Origin: JAFGAS01 sp963809875
GTDB taxonomy: Bacteria; Desulfobacterota; Zymogenia; Zymogenales; Zymogenaceae
DNA: 64,000 nt
Direction: 5' to 3'
Assembly (NCBI GenBank): GCA_963809875.1
Contig: CAWELC010000010.1
Span: forward strand, 124,001-188,000
The first letter of the stretch is position 1. Each line of letters opens with the position of its first letter. Of the stretch, positions 23,833-32,720 are shown one piece after another. Below the pieces are notes generated by a model. It was not told the DNA's origin. It worked only from the letters and a program-made list of their open reading frames with translations, and ran no database searches. Position numbers and translations under genes: made by a program.

Positions 23833-25112
23833 ATGGGCGCCGAACTTACCAAGGAGCAGCGGGAAAAGATAAAGACGCAGGCCTTGGAGGATTTCTCCCG
23901 TTATGTCAATCCCCAGAAAGCACGGGTTTTGAAGAATGCAGGTCTGGATATCATCGAAGGTAAGCGCGAAGGTGCCGCCGTCTGGGACATTACCGGAAAG
24001 AAGTATATCGACTGCATCACGTCAGCGGGGTCGTTTAACGTCGGCCGGAGAAATCCCCAGATCATCGAGGCCTTGAAGAAGGCGCTGGACGAATATGACC
24101 TCGGAGTTTTCCTCCTCTGCAGCAAGCCCAAGGCCGACTTGGCCAAGAGACTTGCGGAGATCACGCCCGGCGATCTGCAGTACGTCATGTACGGATCGGG
24201 TGGGGAGAGGCAAACGACTTTGCCATCAAGCTCGCCCGCGGATATACGATGAAAAACGAGGTGGTATCGACGATCAAGGCGTACCACGGGCATACCGGCT
24301 TTTCGCTGGCGGCCATCGGACGGGATGAATACCGAAAACCTTTCGGACCGATGGTGCCCGGATTCAAACACGTACCCTATAACAATCTTTCGGCGATGGA
24401 AGAGGCGATTACCGAGGACACGGCCGCCGTCATTATCGAACCCGTACAGGGGGAAGGAGGCATCTACCCGGCGACCGACGACTATATGCGCGGGTTGCGT
24501 AAACTCTGCGACGACCACGAGGTGCTGCTCATCTTCGACGAGATACAGACCGGTTTTGGACGTACGGGTAAGATGTTCTGCTGCGAATATTCCGGCGTTG
24601 TCCCCGATATCATGACGGTCGCCAAGTCCCTCGGGGGCGCTCTCTACCCGATCTCCGCAACGATCTATCGGGAGGAGCTGGGCGACTTCGTAATGACCCA
24701 CGCCTTTACCCATCTTTCCACGTTCGGGGGCTCCGACATCGGATGTATGGTGGGACTTGCGGTTATCGACTACCTCATTAAAAATAAGCTCCCCGAGCAC
24801 GCAGCTCAGATGGGAGAACGATTTCAGAAAGGCTTCGATGGGCTCCTCAAAAGATATCCCGAGCTCCTCACGGAAGTAAGGCGAAAGGGCCTCATGATGG
24901 GCCTCCAGTATACCAATGACAGCATTGGTCCCCGAATGAGTTATCAACTGGCGCAGAACGGCGTGATGGCCATATACACCGGCAACGAGCCTTCGGTGAT
25001 GAGACTGATGCCGTCGCTCGTCATCCAGCCCGATGAAGTCGACTTCGTCCTGGGTGCCCTCGAAACATCGATGGGCGAAATCATGAAGCAGGGCGGGATC
25101 GAAAAGTATTAA
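23833..25112 (+). CDS. Class III pyridoxal-phosphate aminotransferase, one apparent frameshift
   Basis: ATG 23833 follows ACGGAGG. The first frame runs to about 24200 (YGSGGGE region), where one G is missing from the run at 24202-24205; the rest continues in the next frame to 25112. Corrected length is about 426 residues. The paralogue downstream reads CCGGGEA at the same place, which supports the correction. Motifs include AYHGHTGF, the IFDEIQTGFGRTG pyridoxal-phosphate block and the Schiff-base Lys in TVAKSLGG. Class III enzymes move terminal or alpha amino groups (taurine, beta-alanine, ornithine, diamines), often to pyruvate. Alanine dehydrogenase later in the run fits pyruvate as acceptor. 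Confidence 0.85.
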
Positions 25113-25130
25113 CAAAGAGGAGGTTTTTTT

Positions 25131-25490
25131 ATGGCGACCGCGGACGAGATCTGGGAGGCCCTGGCCGATTTCACCGAGCAGTGCAACACCAACAAGCGGC
25201 TGCGCAAGATGCAGCGGGACTGGACGAAGCTCCTCCACTTCAAGGCGACCGATACCGGTGACTCCTTTACCATGAAAGTAGTGGAGGGGGAAATCGTCAA
25301 GAATGACCGCGGAACGGTAGGGACCCCGGACATAATCGTGGAGGCGGACAGCGAGACGATGTGCGATATGTTCTGGGGCGATAACAACCCGACCCAGAAA
25401 TACCTGAGGGGTGAGATAAAGGTCAAGGGGACCCAGGAGGATGTCATGCGTATCGACGTCATATCGGCGGTTATCTGGCCGGAGGTGTGA
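25131..25490 (+). CDS. SCP2 sterol-carrier domain protein
   Basis: The 119-residue protein is a stand-alone SCP2-like domain: an amphipathic N-terminal helix, a five-strand sheet with GDSFTMKVVEG and GTPDIIVEADSETM, and a C-terminal YLRGEIKVKGT. SCP2 domains bind hydrophobic ligands such as fatty acyl chains. It lies 18 bases after the first aminotransferase and one base before the second, with AGGAGG upstream, so it is translated with them. Its role with aminotransferases is unknown. Confidence 0.82.
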   Translation: MATADEIWEALADFTEQCNTNKRLRKMQRDWTKLLHFKATDTGDSFTMKVVEGEIVKNDRGTVGTPDIIVEADSETMCDMFWGDNNPTQKYLRGEIKVKGTQEDVMRIDVISAVIWPEV

Positions 25491-25491
25491 C

Positions 25492-26784
25492 ATGTCTATT
25501 ATCGATGACATTCTCTCGCAGACGGACGTGGACGAGATCAGGAAGGAGACCGAAGAGAATTACCGTCAGTACGTGAATCCCTTTGCCTTGAGGATGCTCA
25601 AGAACGCGAGCCTTGATCTCATCGAAGGAAAGAGGGAAGGGGCTTCGGTCTGGGACATCTCGGGCCAGAAGTATATCGACTGTGTTACCGGCGCGGGAAT
25701 CTTCAACGTCGGAAGGCACAACAAGGAGATCGTCGAAGGGCTCAAGAAGGCCCTCGATACCTACGACATGGGCGGGTGGATCTCCATTGTCAGGGAGCGG
25801 GGCCTCCTTGCCAAGAAGCTGGCCGAGATTACACCCGGAGACCTGAAGTATTCTCTCTTCTGCTGCGGCGGTGGAGAGGCCATCGAGGTCGCGATAAAGC
25901 TCGCGAGGGGCCATACCGATAAGACCGAGATCATCTGCATGGAAAACGGTTACCACGGCGTGACCGGGTTTGCACTTCCGGCCACGGGGAGGGACGTCTA
26001 TAAAGAGCCGTTCGCTCCCCTGACGCCGGGGTACAAGCACGTCCGATATAATGACATCGGCGCCGTGGAAGAGGCGATCACGGAGGAGACGGCTGCGGTG
26101 CTGTTGGAGCCTATCCAGGGAGAGGGGGGGATTATCCCGGCTGATGATGGATACCTCCGGGCCCTCAGAGAGCTCTGCACCAAAAACGAAATCCTCCTGG
26201 TCTTCGACGAAGTACAGACGGGATTCGGCCGCACGGGAAAGATGTTCTGCGCCGAGCACTCGGGTGTGGCGCCGGACGTCATGGTGCTGGCAAAATCGAT
26301 ATCGGGGGGCTTATACCCTCTCTCCTGCGCGGTCTTTACCGAGGAGATCGCGGAATTCCTTATGACCCACCCGTTTATCATCATCAACTCGTTCGGGGGT
26401 ACTTCCCTCGCCTCTCTGGTGGCTCTGGCTACCATAGAGTATATCGAAAAGAACGACTTGCCGGGACATGCGGCACGCATGGGCGAGCGGTTCATGACGG
26501 GTCTGCATGTCCTGAAAGGGAAATACCCGAACCTCGTGCTGGACGTCAGGGGCAGGGGACTCATGCTCGGCATGGAATTCCCTGAGGATAGCATCGGTCC
26601 CCGGATGGCCTACCAGCTCAAACAAAACGGCGTGATATCAATCTATACATTCAATAACCCCCGGATCATTCGTATCATGCCGACCCTCGTGATCACCGAG
26701 CAGGAGGTAGATTTCGTGCTGGAGGCATTCGACCGGTCCCTTTCGGAGATCACCAAGCAGGAAGAGAGGAGCAACGCGCGATAG
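25492..26784 (+). CDS. Class III pyridoxal-phosphate aminotransferase (paralogue)
   Basis: ATG 25492 lies one base after the SCP2 stop codon, with GGAGG in the preceding codons; an in-frame ATG 51 bases upstream lies inside SCP2 and is rejected. The 430-residue product is clearly paralogous to the preceding aminotransferase (shared IEGKREGA-VWDI, LAEITPGDL, VFDEVQTGFGRTGKMFC and SIGPRM blocks). The Schiff-base Lys is in VLAKSISGG. Intact length is the family's norm. The substrate cannot be named; two non-identical copies suggest two related substrates or a heteromer. Confidence 0.9.
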   Translation: MSIIDDILSQTDVDEIRKETEENYRQYVNPFALRMLKNASLDLIEGKREGASVWDISGQKYIDCVTGAGIFNVGRHNKEIVEGLKKALDTYDMGGWISIVRERGLLAKKLAEITPGDLKYSLFCCGGGEAIEVAIKLARGHTDKTEIICMENGYHGVTGFALPATGRDVYKEPFAPLTPGYKHVRYNDIGAVEEAITEETAAVLLEPIQGEGGIIPADDGYLRALRELCTKNEILLVFDEVQTGFGRTGKMFCAEHSGVAPDVMVLAKSISGGLYPLSCAVFTEEIAEFLMTHPFIIINSFGGTSLASLVALATIEYIEKNDLPGHAARMGERFMTGLHVLKGKYPNLVLDVRGRGLMLGMEFPEDSIGPRMAYQLKQNGVISIYTFNNPRIIRIMPTLVITEQEVDFVLEAFDRSLSEITKQEERSNAR

Positions 26785-26927
26785 AACAACGACACGGGCT
26801 TTGACGTTGCCGGGAGGCAATCGGCCGGGATTTGAAGGAGAGTAGCGGAACCTTACAGACACAGGTATGATACGGTCTGTCGGTAATCTCCGCGATAACG
26901 GCAGTACAGACAAAGGAGGAGCTCTTT

Positions 26928-28340
26928 ATGACACAGCTCAGGCGGGCGATCGGACTTCGTACGGTGATTTCAACGGGAGCCGGGATGGCGCTTGCCTCGG
27001 TTACCTACATATCCTTCATCCAGCTGGCCAGTTACCTGACCGGAAATTCCGCCTGGATCGCAATTCTCACCTCCGGCCTCATGGCGGTCCTGGCGGGATC
27101 ATGTTTCTGCGAGCTAAATTCGATGTACCCGACGGCGGCCGGGATCAAGCTCTTTATTGAGCGGGCATTCGGCGAGCGAACGGCCATCATCATCTCCGGT
27201 GTGTATGTCCTCGGTCAGCTTGCCATCGTCGGTGCCGAGATCTATATCCTTTCCCAGGCGATATCGATGGGGGTGTCGGTTGTCCCGCCGGTTATCTGGG
27301 CGGCCGCGTGTGTCCTGCTCCTCCTCTACCTCAACTTCAGGGGAATTACGATCGCGGGAATCACGCAGGACATTCTTTCCTACACGATGTTTGTCGGACT
27401 CATCCTGATATCCTTCTACGGATTTTACACCATCGATTTCAACATCACCAACCCGTTTACTATCGGCACGTTCGACGGCTTCATCCAGGCGGTCGCCATC
27501 GGGATATCGACCTATATCGCGTTCGAGTGGGTCATCACCGTCTCGGAAGAAGTAACCGACGTGAAGCTGGTTCCGAAGGGGATGATGATCGCGCTCGGCC
27601 TCCTGGGCGTAACGTACGCACTCTTTTCCACCGCAATGACCTCGGTCCTCGGTTGGGATATTCTCACGCCGATAATTGCGCCCGAGGGGATTCCCGTTCC
27701 CCACGTTATCTACGGCGAATTCCTGCTGGGGAAGTTCGGACTCTATTTCATGATTATCATGGGCCTCCTGGCGTCAACGACCTCTCTAAACGCGGGCATC
27801 ATGACGTCGTCCCGGTTCATCTATGCGATGGCGCGTGACTGGTCACTGCCCCGCTTTCTAGCCAGGCTCCACCCGAAATATGCGACCCCGTGGGTCGCCA
27901 TGCTCGTGATCCTGGGCTACTGTGTCGCGGTAACGATATATGGATTCATGACAAATTACGTCCTGTCCCTGATTCTCATCATCGCCGCGTCCGAGTGCCT
28001 GATCTACGTGGTAATGGCACTATGCGTCATCCGGCTTCGCTACAAGGAACCGGAAAAAGAGAGGAGTTTCAAGTTAAAAGGGGGGATAACCATACCGATC
28101 GTTGTCATCATCATATACAGCGTGGTAGCAGGATTTATCCTCTTCGGACCGATGAGGCCGGAAGACCGGATGGATCAGAGGATATGCCTCTTCTTTATCA
28201 TCGGCCTGGCTGCTCTCAGCTCGCTGTATGTCTTCACGGTCTGGCCGCGACTGAGGGCAAGATATAGGAAAATGGCCGAGGAACGGGTACCCAGGCGTCG
28301 CCGCAGGGCTAACGATGAGAGCGACGGCAATGCCGATTGA
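26928..28340 (+). CDS. APC-superfamily amino acid permease
   Basis: The 470-residue protein has about twelve hydrophobic segments. The N-terminal GAGMALASVTYISF is close to the substrate-binding first-helix break of APC transporters, and ELNSMYPTAAGIKLFIERAFG is a typical second-to-third-helix block. A basic, charged tail (RVPRRRRR) ends the protein. It starts behind AAAGGAGG, 143 bases after the second aminotransferase. A paralogue lies at 31.3 kb in the same run. Substrate presumably an amino acid or amine fed to the aminotransferases. Confidence 0.88.
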   Translation: MTQLRRAIGLRTVISTGAGMALASVTYISFIQLASYLTGNSAWIAILTSGLMAVLAGSCFCELNSMYPTAAGIKLFIERAFGERTAIIISGVYVLGQLAIVGAEIYILSQAISMGVSVVPPVIWAAACVLLLLYLNFRGITIAGITQDILSYTMFVGLILISFYGFYTIDFNITNPFTIGTFDGFIQAVAIGISTYIAFEWVITVSEEVTDVKLVPKGMMIALGLLGVTYALFSTAMTSVLGWDILTPIIAPEGIPVPHVIYGEFLLGKFGLYFMIIMGLLASTTSLNAGIMTSSRFIYAMARDWSLPRFLARLHPKYATPWVAMLVILGYCVAVTIYGFMTNYVLSLILIIAASECLIYVVMALCVIRLRYKEPEKERSFKLKGGITIPIVVIIIYSVVAGFILFGPMRPEDRMDQRICLFFIIGLAALSSLYVFTVWPRLRARYRKMAEERVPRRRRRANDESDGNAD

Positions 28341-28501
28341 CGGATAGAACGAGGAGCGGGGGGTTGGAACTGTTTTGAACCGTTCGTAAAATGGAGGGAA
28401 CATAAAAGACGCCCGCGGGCCGTATGTTCCGTGGGCCGGAAACACCAATGGAACTCGAGAATTAAGATGATAGGTAAATAACAATTCTTGGAGGTAACGT
28501 T

Positions 28502-29344
28502 ATGGCACTTTCCGACACCGAATTGAAGAAACTAACGGAAAAGGCCCACCAGATCAGAAAGGACATTATCCAGACGTTGATCTGGGCGGGCGGTGGCCAC
28601 GCGGGAGGGTCACTGTCTCAGACGGATATCCTGGTGGCTCTTTACTACAAGTACCTCAACATCGATCCCAAACGGCCCGACTGGCCGGACCGCGACCGTG
28701 TCATCCTTTCAAAGGGGCACGGTGGAGTAGGGTACGCCCCGGTGCTGGCCGATAAGGGGTATTTCGACAAGGAGCTGCTGAAGGATTTTAACCACACCGG
28801 ATCTCCCTTCGGCATGCACCTTGACAGTCTCAAGGTAAAGGGCGTGGATGCTTCCACCGGATCGCTCGGGCATGGGCTCTCAATTTCCGTGGGCCTGGCG
28901 CTCGGCGCCCGCCTTAAGAAGAAAAGCTGGCTCACCTACTGTATCATGGGAGATGGGGAGCAGAACGAAGGGAGTATCTGGGAGGCTGCAATGGCTGCCT
29001 GCCACTACAAACTCTCTAACCTGATCGGGATTATCGATAACAACAAGTACTGCATCGACGGGGCCTGCGAAGACATTATGTGCATCGAACCGCTGGCCAA
29101 GAAGTGGGAAGCGTTCGGATGGAAAGTCATCGAGGCCGACGGGCACGATTTCACGAAGCTGTGCCCGGCAATCGAGCAAGCCATCGCCTATAAGAACGGC
29201 CCCAGCGTCATCATCGCCCATACCGTTAAGGGCAAGGGCGTCGACTTCATGGAGGATGTCGCCGCCTGGCACTACGGCGGCCTTGATGCCGACAAGACGA
29301 AGAAGGCCATCGAGTCTATCGACCGGATGTACGCAAAGAAGTAA
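28502..29344 (+). CDS. Transketolase-like subunit, N-terminal half (ThDP-binding)
   Basis: The 280-residue protein equals the N-terminal domain of transketolase. It has the GGHAGGSLSQTDIL start block, SKGHGGVGYAPVLA, and the thiamine-diphosphate/magnesium motif GDGEQNEGSIWEA. The C-terminal half is encoded by the next gene 14 bases later. Split transketolases are common in anaerobes; some serve pentose-phosphate chemistry, others special ketol transfers such as the sulfofructose pathway. Its place between amino acid permeases and next to aminotransferases suggests a dedicated catabolic role rather than central metabolism. Confidence 0.9.
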   Translation: MALSDTELKKLTEKAHQIRKDIIQTLIWAGGGHAGGSLSQTDILVALYYKYLNIDPKRPDWPDRDRVILSKGHGGVGYAPVLADKGYFDKELLKDFNHTGSPFGMHLDSLKVKGVDASTGSLGHGLSISVGLALGARLKKKSWLTYCIMGDGEQNEGSIWEAAMAACHYKLSNLIGIIDNNKYCIDGACEDIMCIEPLAKKWEAFGWKVIEADGHDFTKLCPAIEQAIAYKNGPSVIIAHTVKGKGVDFMEDVAAWHYGGLDADKTKKAIESIDRMYAKK

Positions 29345-29358
29345 TAGGGAGGTACGCA

Positions 29359-30378
29359 ATGGCAGAGCAAGTAGGAGGCTTGACATATACTATTTTTGAC
29401 GCCGACAAGATGACGGCGGCGGAAATATACGGTGATGTTTTGACCCAGTTAGGCGCGCAGCGACCGGAGATCGTCGCGTTGAGCGCTGACCTCGCGAAAT
29501 CGACCAAGATCGGTAAGTTCGGGGAGAAGTTCCCGGATCGGTTCTTCAACGTGGGGATAGCCGAGCAGAATATGTTCGGGGTTGGGGCGGGGCTCGCCCT
29601 GGCCGGGTTTATACCTTTCATCTCCACTTTTGCCGTTTTCTCTTCGATGCGGGCCGGGGAGCAGGTGCGCACCGACATCTGTTACCAGAAGCTCAACTGT
29701 AAGATTATCGCAACTCACTCGGGCATCTCATTCGGACAGGCCGGTACTACGCACCACTGCACGGAAGACCTGGCAATTATGAGATCGTTTGCCAATATGA
29801 CGGTAATTGCCCCTGCGGACGGGTTTGAGACCGCCAAGGCGGTTCAGGCATCGGTCGACTGGAAGGGCCCCGTGTATATCAGGATCGGACGCGGTTTTGA
29901 GCCGCGGGTGTATAAAGACGATAAATTCGATTTCGAGATTGGTAAGGCCCGGGTAATGCGCGAGGGCACCGATGTCACCGTCATCGCCTGCGGGACCCCG
30001 CTGGTTGGGGCGGTAGATGCAGCCGACTTCCTCAAGAAAAACGATAAACTTTCGGTACGGGTGCTCAATATGCATACGATCAAGCCGATTGATAAGGCTG
30101 CGATAGAGAAGGCGGTGACGGAGACCAGACGGATTATTACCTTCGAGGATCACAGCATAATCGGCGGGCTCGGAAGCGCCGTAGCCGAGGTTATCGGCGA
30201 CCTTGGAAAGGGGTGTGCCTTCAAAAGGGTGGGAATTCCGGATGAGTTTTCGCCGGTCGGTTACCCGGATGACCTCTACCATCACTACAAGCTCGATTCC
30301 GAGGGCGTTATCGAGACGGTGCGGGAAGTCCTGGGAAAAGAATTCGAGGAAGACGAAGACTGGCAGGACGAATTTTAG
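29359..30378 (+). CDS. Transketolase-like subunit, C-terminal half
   Basis: The 339-residue protein carries the pyrimidine-binding and C-terminal domains of transketolase: SADLAKSTKIGKFGEKFP, the catalytic Glu region NVGIAEQNMFGVGAGLA and FEDHSIIGGLGSAV. It is 14 bases downstream of the N-terminal subunit behind GGGAGG and must form the active alpha2beta2-type enzyme with it. The C-terminal Glu/Asp-rich tail is unusual but harmless. A related domain order occurs in DXP synthase, but the length and blocks favour a split transketolase. Confidence 0.9.
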   Translation: MAEQVGGLTYTIFDADKMTAAEIYGDVLTQLGAQRPEIVALSADLAKSTKIGKFGEKFPDRFFNVGIAEQNMFGVGAGLALAGFIPFISTFAVFSSMRAGEQVRTDICYQKLNCKIIATHSGISFGQAGTTHHCTEDLAIMRSFANMTVIAPADGFETAKAVQASVDWKGPVYIRIGRGFEPRVYKDDKFDFEIGKARVMREGTDVTVIACGTPLVGAVDAADFLKKNDKLSVRVLNMHTIKPIDKAAIEKAVTETRRIITFEDHSIIGGLGSAVAEVIGDLGKGCAFKRVGIPDEFSPVGYPDDLYHHYKLDSEGVIETVREVLGKEFEEDEDWQDEF

Positions 30379-30393
30379 CAATAAGGAGGCAGT

Positions 30394-31170
30394 ATGCCCG
30401 ACAAAGACTATATCCTGGCAAGGATCATGCTTCGGGCCGCCGTGCCCCTCGCCAAAGTCTTGGTGGAGGACGACCCGAAGATGCGCGAAAAGTACCGTGG
30501 TTTCAACAAGATCGTGCAGTTCGAGGTTAAGGGCAACGACGACCTCGTCACCCAGCTGAAATTCGAGGACGGGATTCCCAAGCCGATATTCGAGCGGAGC
30601 GAAAATCCTGATGTTGCCTTTATCTTCAAGAGCGCAAAGCAGCTCAACGCCTTTTTTGCCGGTAAACCCGCTATCCCCAAGATCAAGGGACTGACCAAGA
30701 TCGGGATCCTGCTCAAGGTCGTGCCGCTGCTCCTGGGGTTGACGCTTCTCTTGCCGACAAAACTGCCCAAGGATCCCGACAAGAAGAGGCTGAAGGTGAA
30801 GCTCCTCTTCTACATGCTCAGCTCGGGACTCTCCCAGATGAATAAGGCCGGCTATGAGGAATTCAACGAATTCACCAAGAAGATGCCCGACCGTGTTGTC
30901 CAATGGTCGTGTCTTCCCGACGGTCCGTATGCGTACCTCCGCATAAAGCTCGGCAAAACGAAGGCGGGCAGGGGGCAGTACACGCGCCGCCGTCCCTTCA
31001 TCGACATGCAGTTTAACGGGGTCGACAACGCCATTAAGGTCCTGACAAATCAGGTGGACCTCGTCCAGGCGATCGCCGACGGGTATCTCTTCCAGGAGGG
31101 ATCGCCCGAATATGGAAAAGACCTCGGCAACTTCATGCTCACGATTGATGCGTGGATCAAGCAGGCGTGA
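30394..31170 (+). CDS. SCP2-like lipid-binding protein, two-lobed
   Basis: The 258-residue protein is related to SCP2-type lipid-binding domains: VQFEVKGNDDLVTQLKFEDG and NPDVAFIFKSAKQLNAFF resemble the sheet and helix of the fold, followed by a hydrophobic stretch (LLKVVPLLLGLTLLLP) and a second lobe with RRRPFIDMQFNGVDNAIKVL. It begins 15 bases after the transketolase C-terminal subunit and is surely co-transcribed. Function unknown; a hydrophobic-ligand or membrane-docking role is inferred only from the fold. Confidence 0.6.
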   Translation: MPDKDYILARIMLRAAVPLAKVLVEDDPKMREKYRGFNKIVQFEVKGNDDLVTQLKFEDGIPKPIFERSENPDVAFIFKSAKQLNAFFAGKPAIPKIKGLTKIGILLKVVPLLLGLTLLLPTKLPKDPDKKRLKVKLLFYMLSSGLSQMNKAGYEEFNEFTKKMPDRVVQWSCLPDGPYAYLRIKLGKTKAGRGQYTRRRPFIDMQFNGVDNAIKVLTNQVDLVQAIADGYLFQEGSPEYGKDLGNFMLTIDAWIKQA

Positions 31171-31325
31171 GAAGAAACCGCCGGTAGTTTCGGTGATCCG
31201 ATCGAACGCGATGTGCACGATCAGGAGGGGGGAGGGGAGCCGGTGCCAACCTGCCAAACGGCGAAACGGTCTCCCCCTCCCGCCGTCTCTTATATTTTTC
31301 GATACGGACTATACAAGGAGACGCC

Positions 31326-32675
31326 ATGACCGGTCTCAGAAAAGTCGTTAAACTTAGAACGGTAATCGCGACGAGCGCCGGTATGGCGATGGCGACGTCC
31401 TGTTACGCCGCCGGTGTTCAAGTTGCGATACTGGTGGCGGGACAGTCGGCGTGGATTTCAATTCTGGTCGCGGGACTTATGTGCATTCTGTCGGCGATGT
31501 GTTTTTCGGAGCTCAACGGCATGTACCCGTCGGCGGCCGGAATCCGACTCTTTATCGAGCGCGCTTTCGGTGAGAAGGCCGCGATCACGATCGGGGCCTT
31601 CTACCTTGGATGCGCGATCGCCATGGTTGGCCCGGAAACCCATATCCTGAGCAATGTCATCCGAACGGTCCTTCCCGGCATCCCTTCGTTTACATGGGTT
31701 GTGGTATTCCTCGGCCTTATCGCGCTCATTAACGTGAGGGGGGTCGTCATAGCGGGCATGGCCGAAGATATCATGACGTATACGATGCTCACTTTTATGG
31801 TAGTTGTTGGCGTTTACGCGATCAAAACCGCCGGGGTATCGGCGCCGCAGCTCTTCCATACCGGAGGTGTCTCGAACGTATTCCAAGCGGCAGCGGTCGG
31901 GGTCTTCCTCTACGTCGGTTTTGAATGGGTAACGCCCCTGGCCGAGGAGGTTACCGATAGCTCGATGATCCCGAAGGGAATGATGATAGCCATCGGGCTC
32001 CTTTGTCTGAGCTACGTGGTCTTCGTGACCGGTATGACCGCGGTAATCCCAAAGGAGACGCTTGCCGTCTCGAAGATCCCCCACATTGTCTTTGGTAACG
32101 CGTTATTCGGTAAGGTGGGTATCTATGCCTTTGTGGTTATGAGTATCCTTGCGTCCCTCACTTCGTACAATGCGGGATTCCTGAACTTCTCGCGCTTCAT
32201 GTACGCAATGGGACGGGATAACGTATTGCCACGGATATTTTCACGTATCAGCGACCGATACGCCACGCCTTGGTTTGCTATCCTCTTCGCTTTCACCCTA
32301 TCGCTCTTGATATCGATATATATCCACCTCACCGGTGAGTATATAAGGTTGATCATGGTGGCAGCCGCCATCGAAGTCATCATTTATATTGTGATGGCGA
32401 TGTCGGTCATACGCCTCCGATTCACGATGAGGGATACCGCCAGGCCCTACCGGGTACCGGGAGGGTTAATTATCCCGATTGTCGCGGTTGTTCTTTTCTT
32501 CGGACTGTTGGTGGGCATCTACGCGCAGGACATCTACGTCCTCTTTATCATGGCGGGGGTTTTTGTCTTTTGTCTACTTTATGCCCTTATTGTCCCGCCT
32601 CGTTTGAGGGCGGCGTATGAAAAGAGAATAGCCCAGCGGGTCCCCAGACGAAGAAGGCCCGGTGGTGATAATTGA
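31326..32675 (+). CDS. APC-superfamily amino acid permease (paralogue)
   Basis: The 449-residue, about twelve-segment protein is paralogous to the permease at 26.9 kb (shared SAGMAMA start, ELNGMYPSAAGIRLFIERAFG, FEWVTPLAEEVTD and C-terminal RVPRRRRP). It starts behind AAGGAG. Two related permeases flanking the split transketolase suggest that the run arose by duplication of an aminotransferase-permease unit. It lies 45 bases before alanine dehydrogenase. Confidence 0.88.
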   Translation: MTGLRKVVKLRTVIATSAGMAMATSCYAAGVQVAILVAGQSAWISILVAGLMCILSAMCFSELNGMYPSAAGIRLFIERAFGEKAAITIGAFYLGCAIAMVGPETHILSNVIRTVLPGIPSFTWVVVFLGLIALINVRGVVIAGMAEDIMTYTMLTFMVVVGVYAIKTAGVSAPQLFHTGGVSNVFQAAAVGVFLYVGFEWVTPLAEEVTDSSMIPKGMMIAIGLLCLSYVVFVTGMTAVIPKETLAVSKIPHIVFGNALFGKVGIYAFVVMSILASLTSYNAGFLNFSRFMYAMGRDNVLPRIFSRISDRYATPWFAILFAFTLSLLISIYIHLTGEYIRLIMVAAAIEVIIYIVMAMSVIRLRFTMRDTARPYRVPGGLIIPIVAVVLFFGLLVGIYAQDIYVLFIMAGVFVFCLLYALIVPPRLRAAYEKRIAQRVPRRRRPGGDN

Positions 32676-32720
32676 AAAAGCGAGCCAAATAAACATATAT
32701 TCTGAGAGAGGGTACACGAA

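Noticed and set aside
23901..25511. Long minus-strand open frame opposite the aminotransferase and SCP2 genes
   Set aside because: It lies fully antisense to genes with clear family motifs, has no domain of its own, and contains His/Arg-rich low-complexity typical of a mirrored GC-rich reading frame. The same applies to 29728-31257 and 38740-40383.
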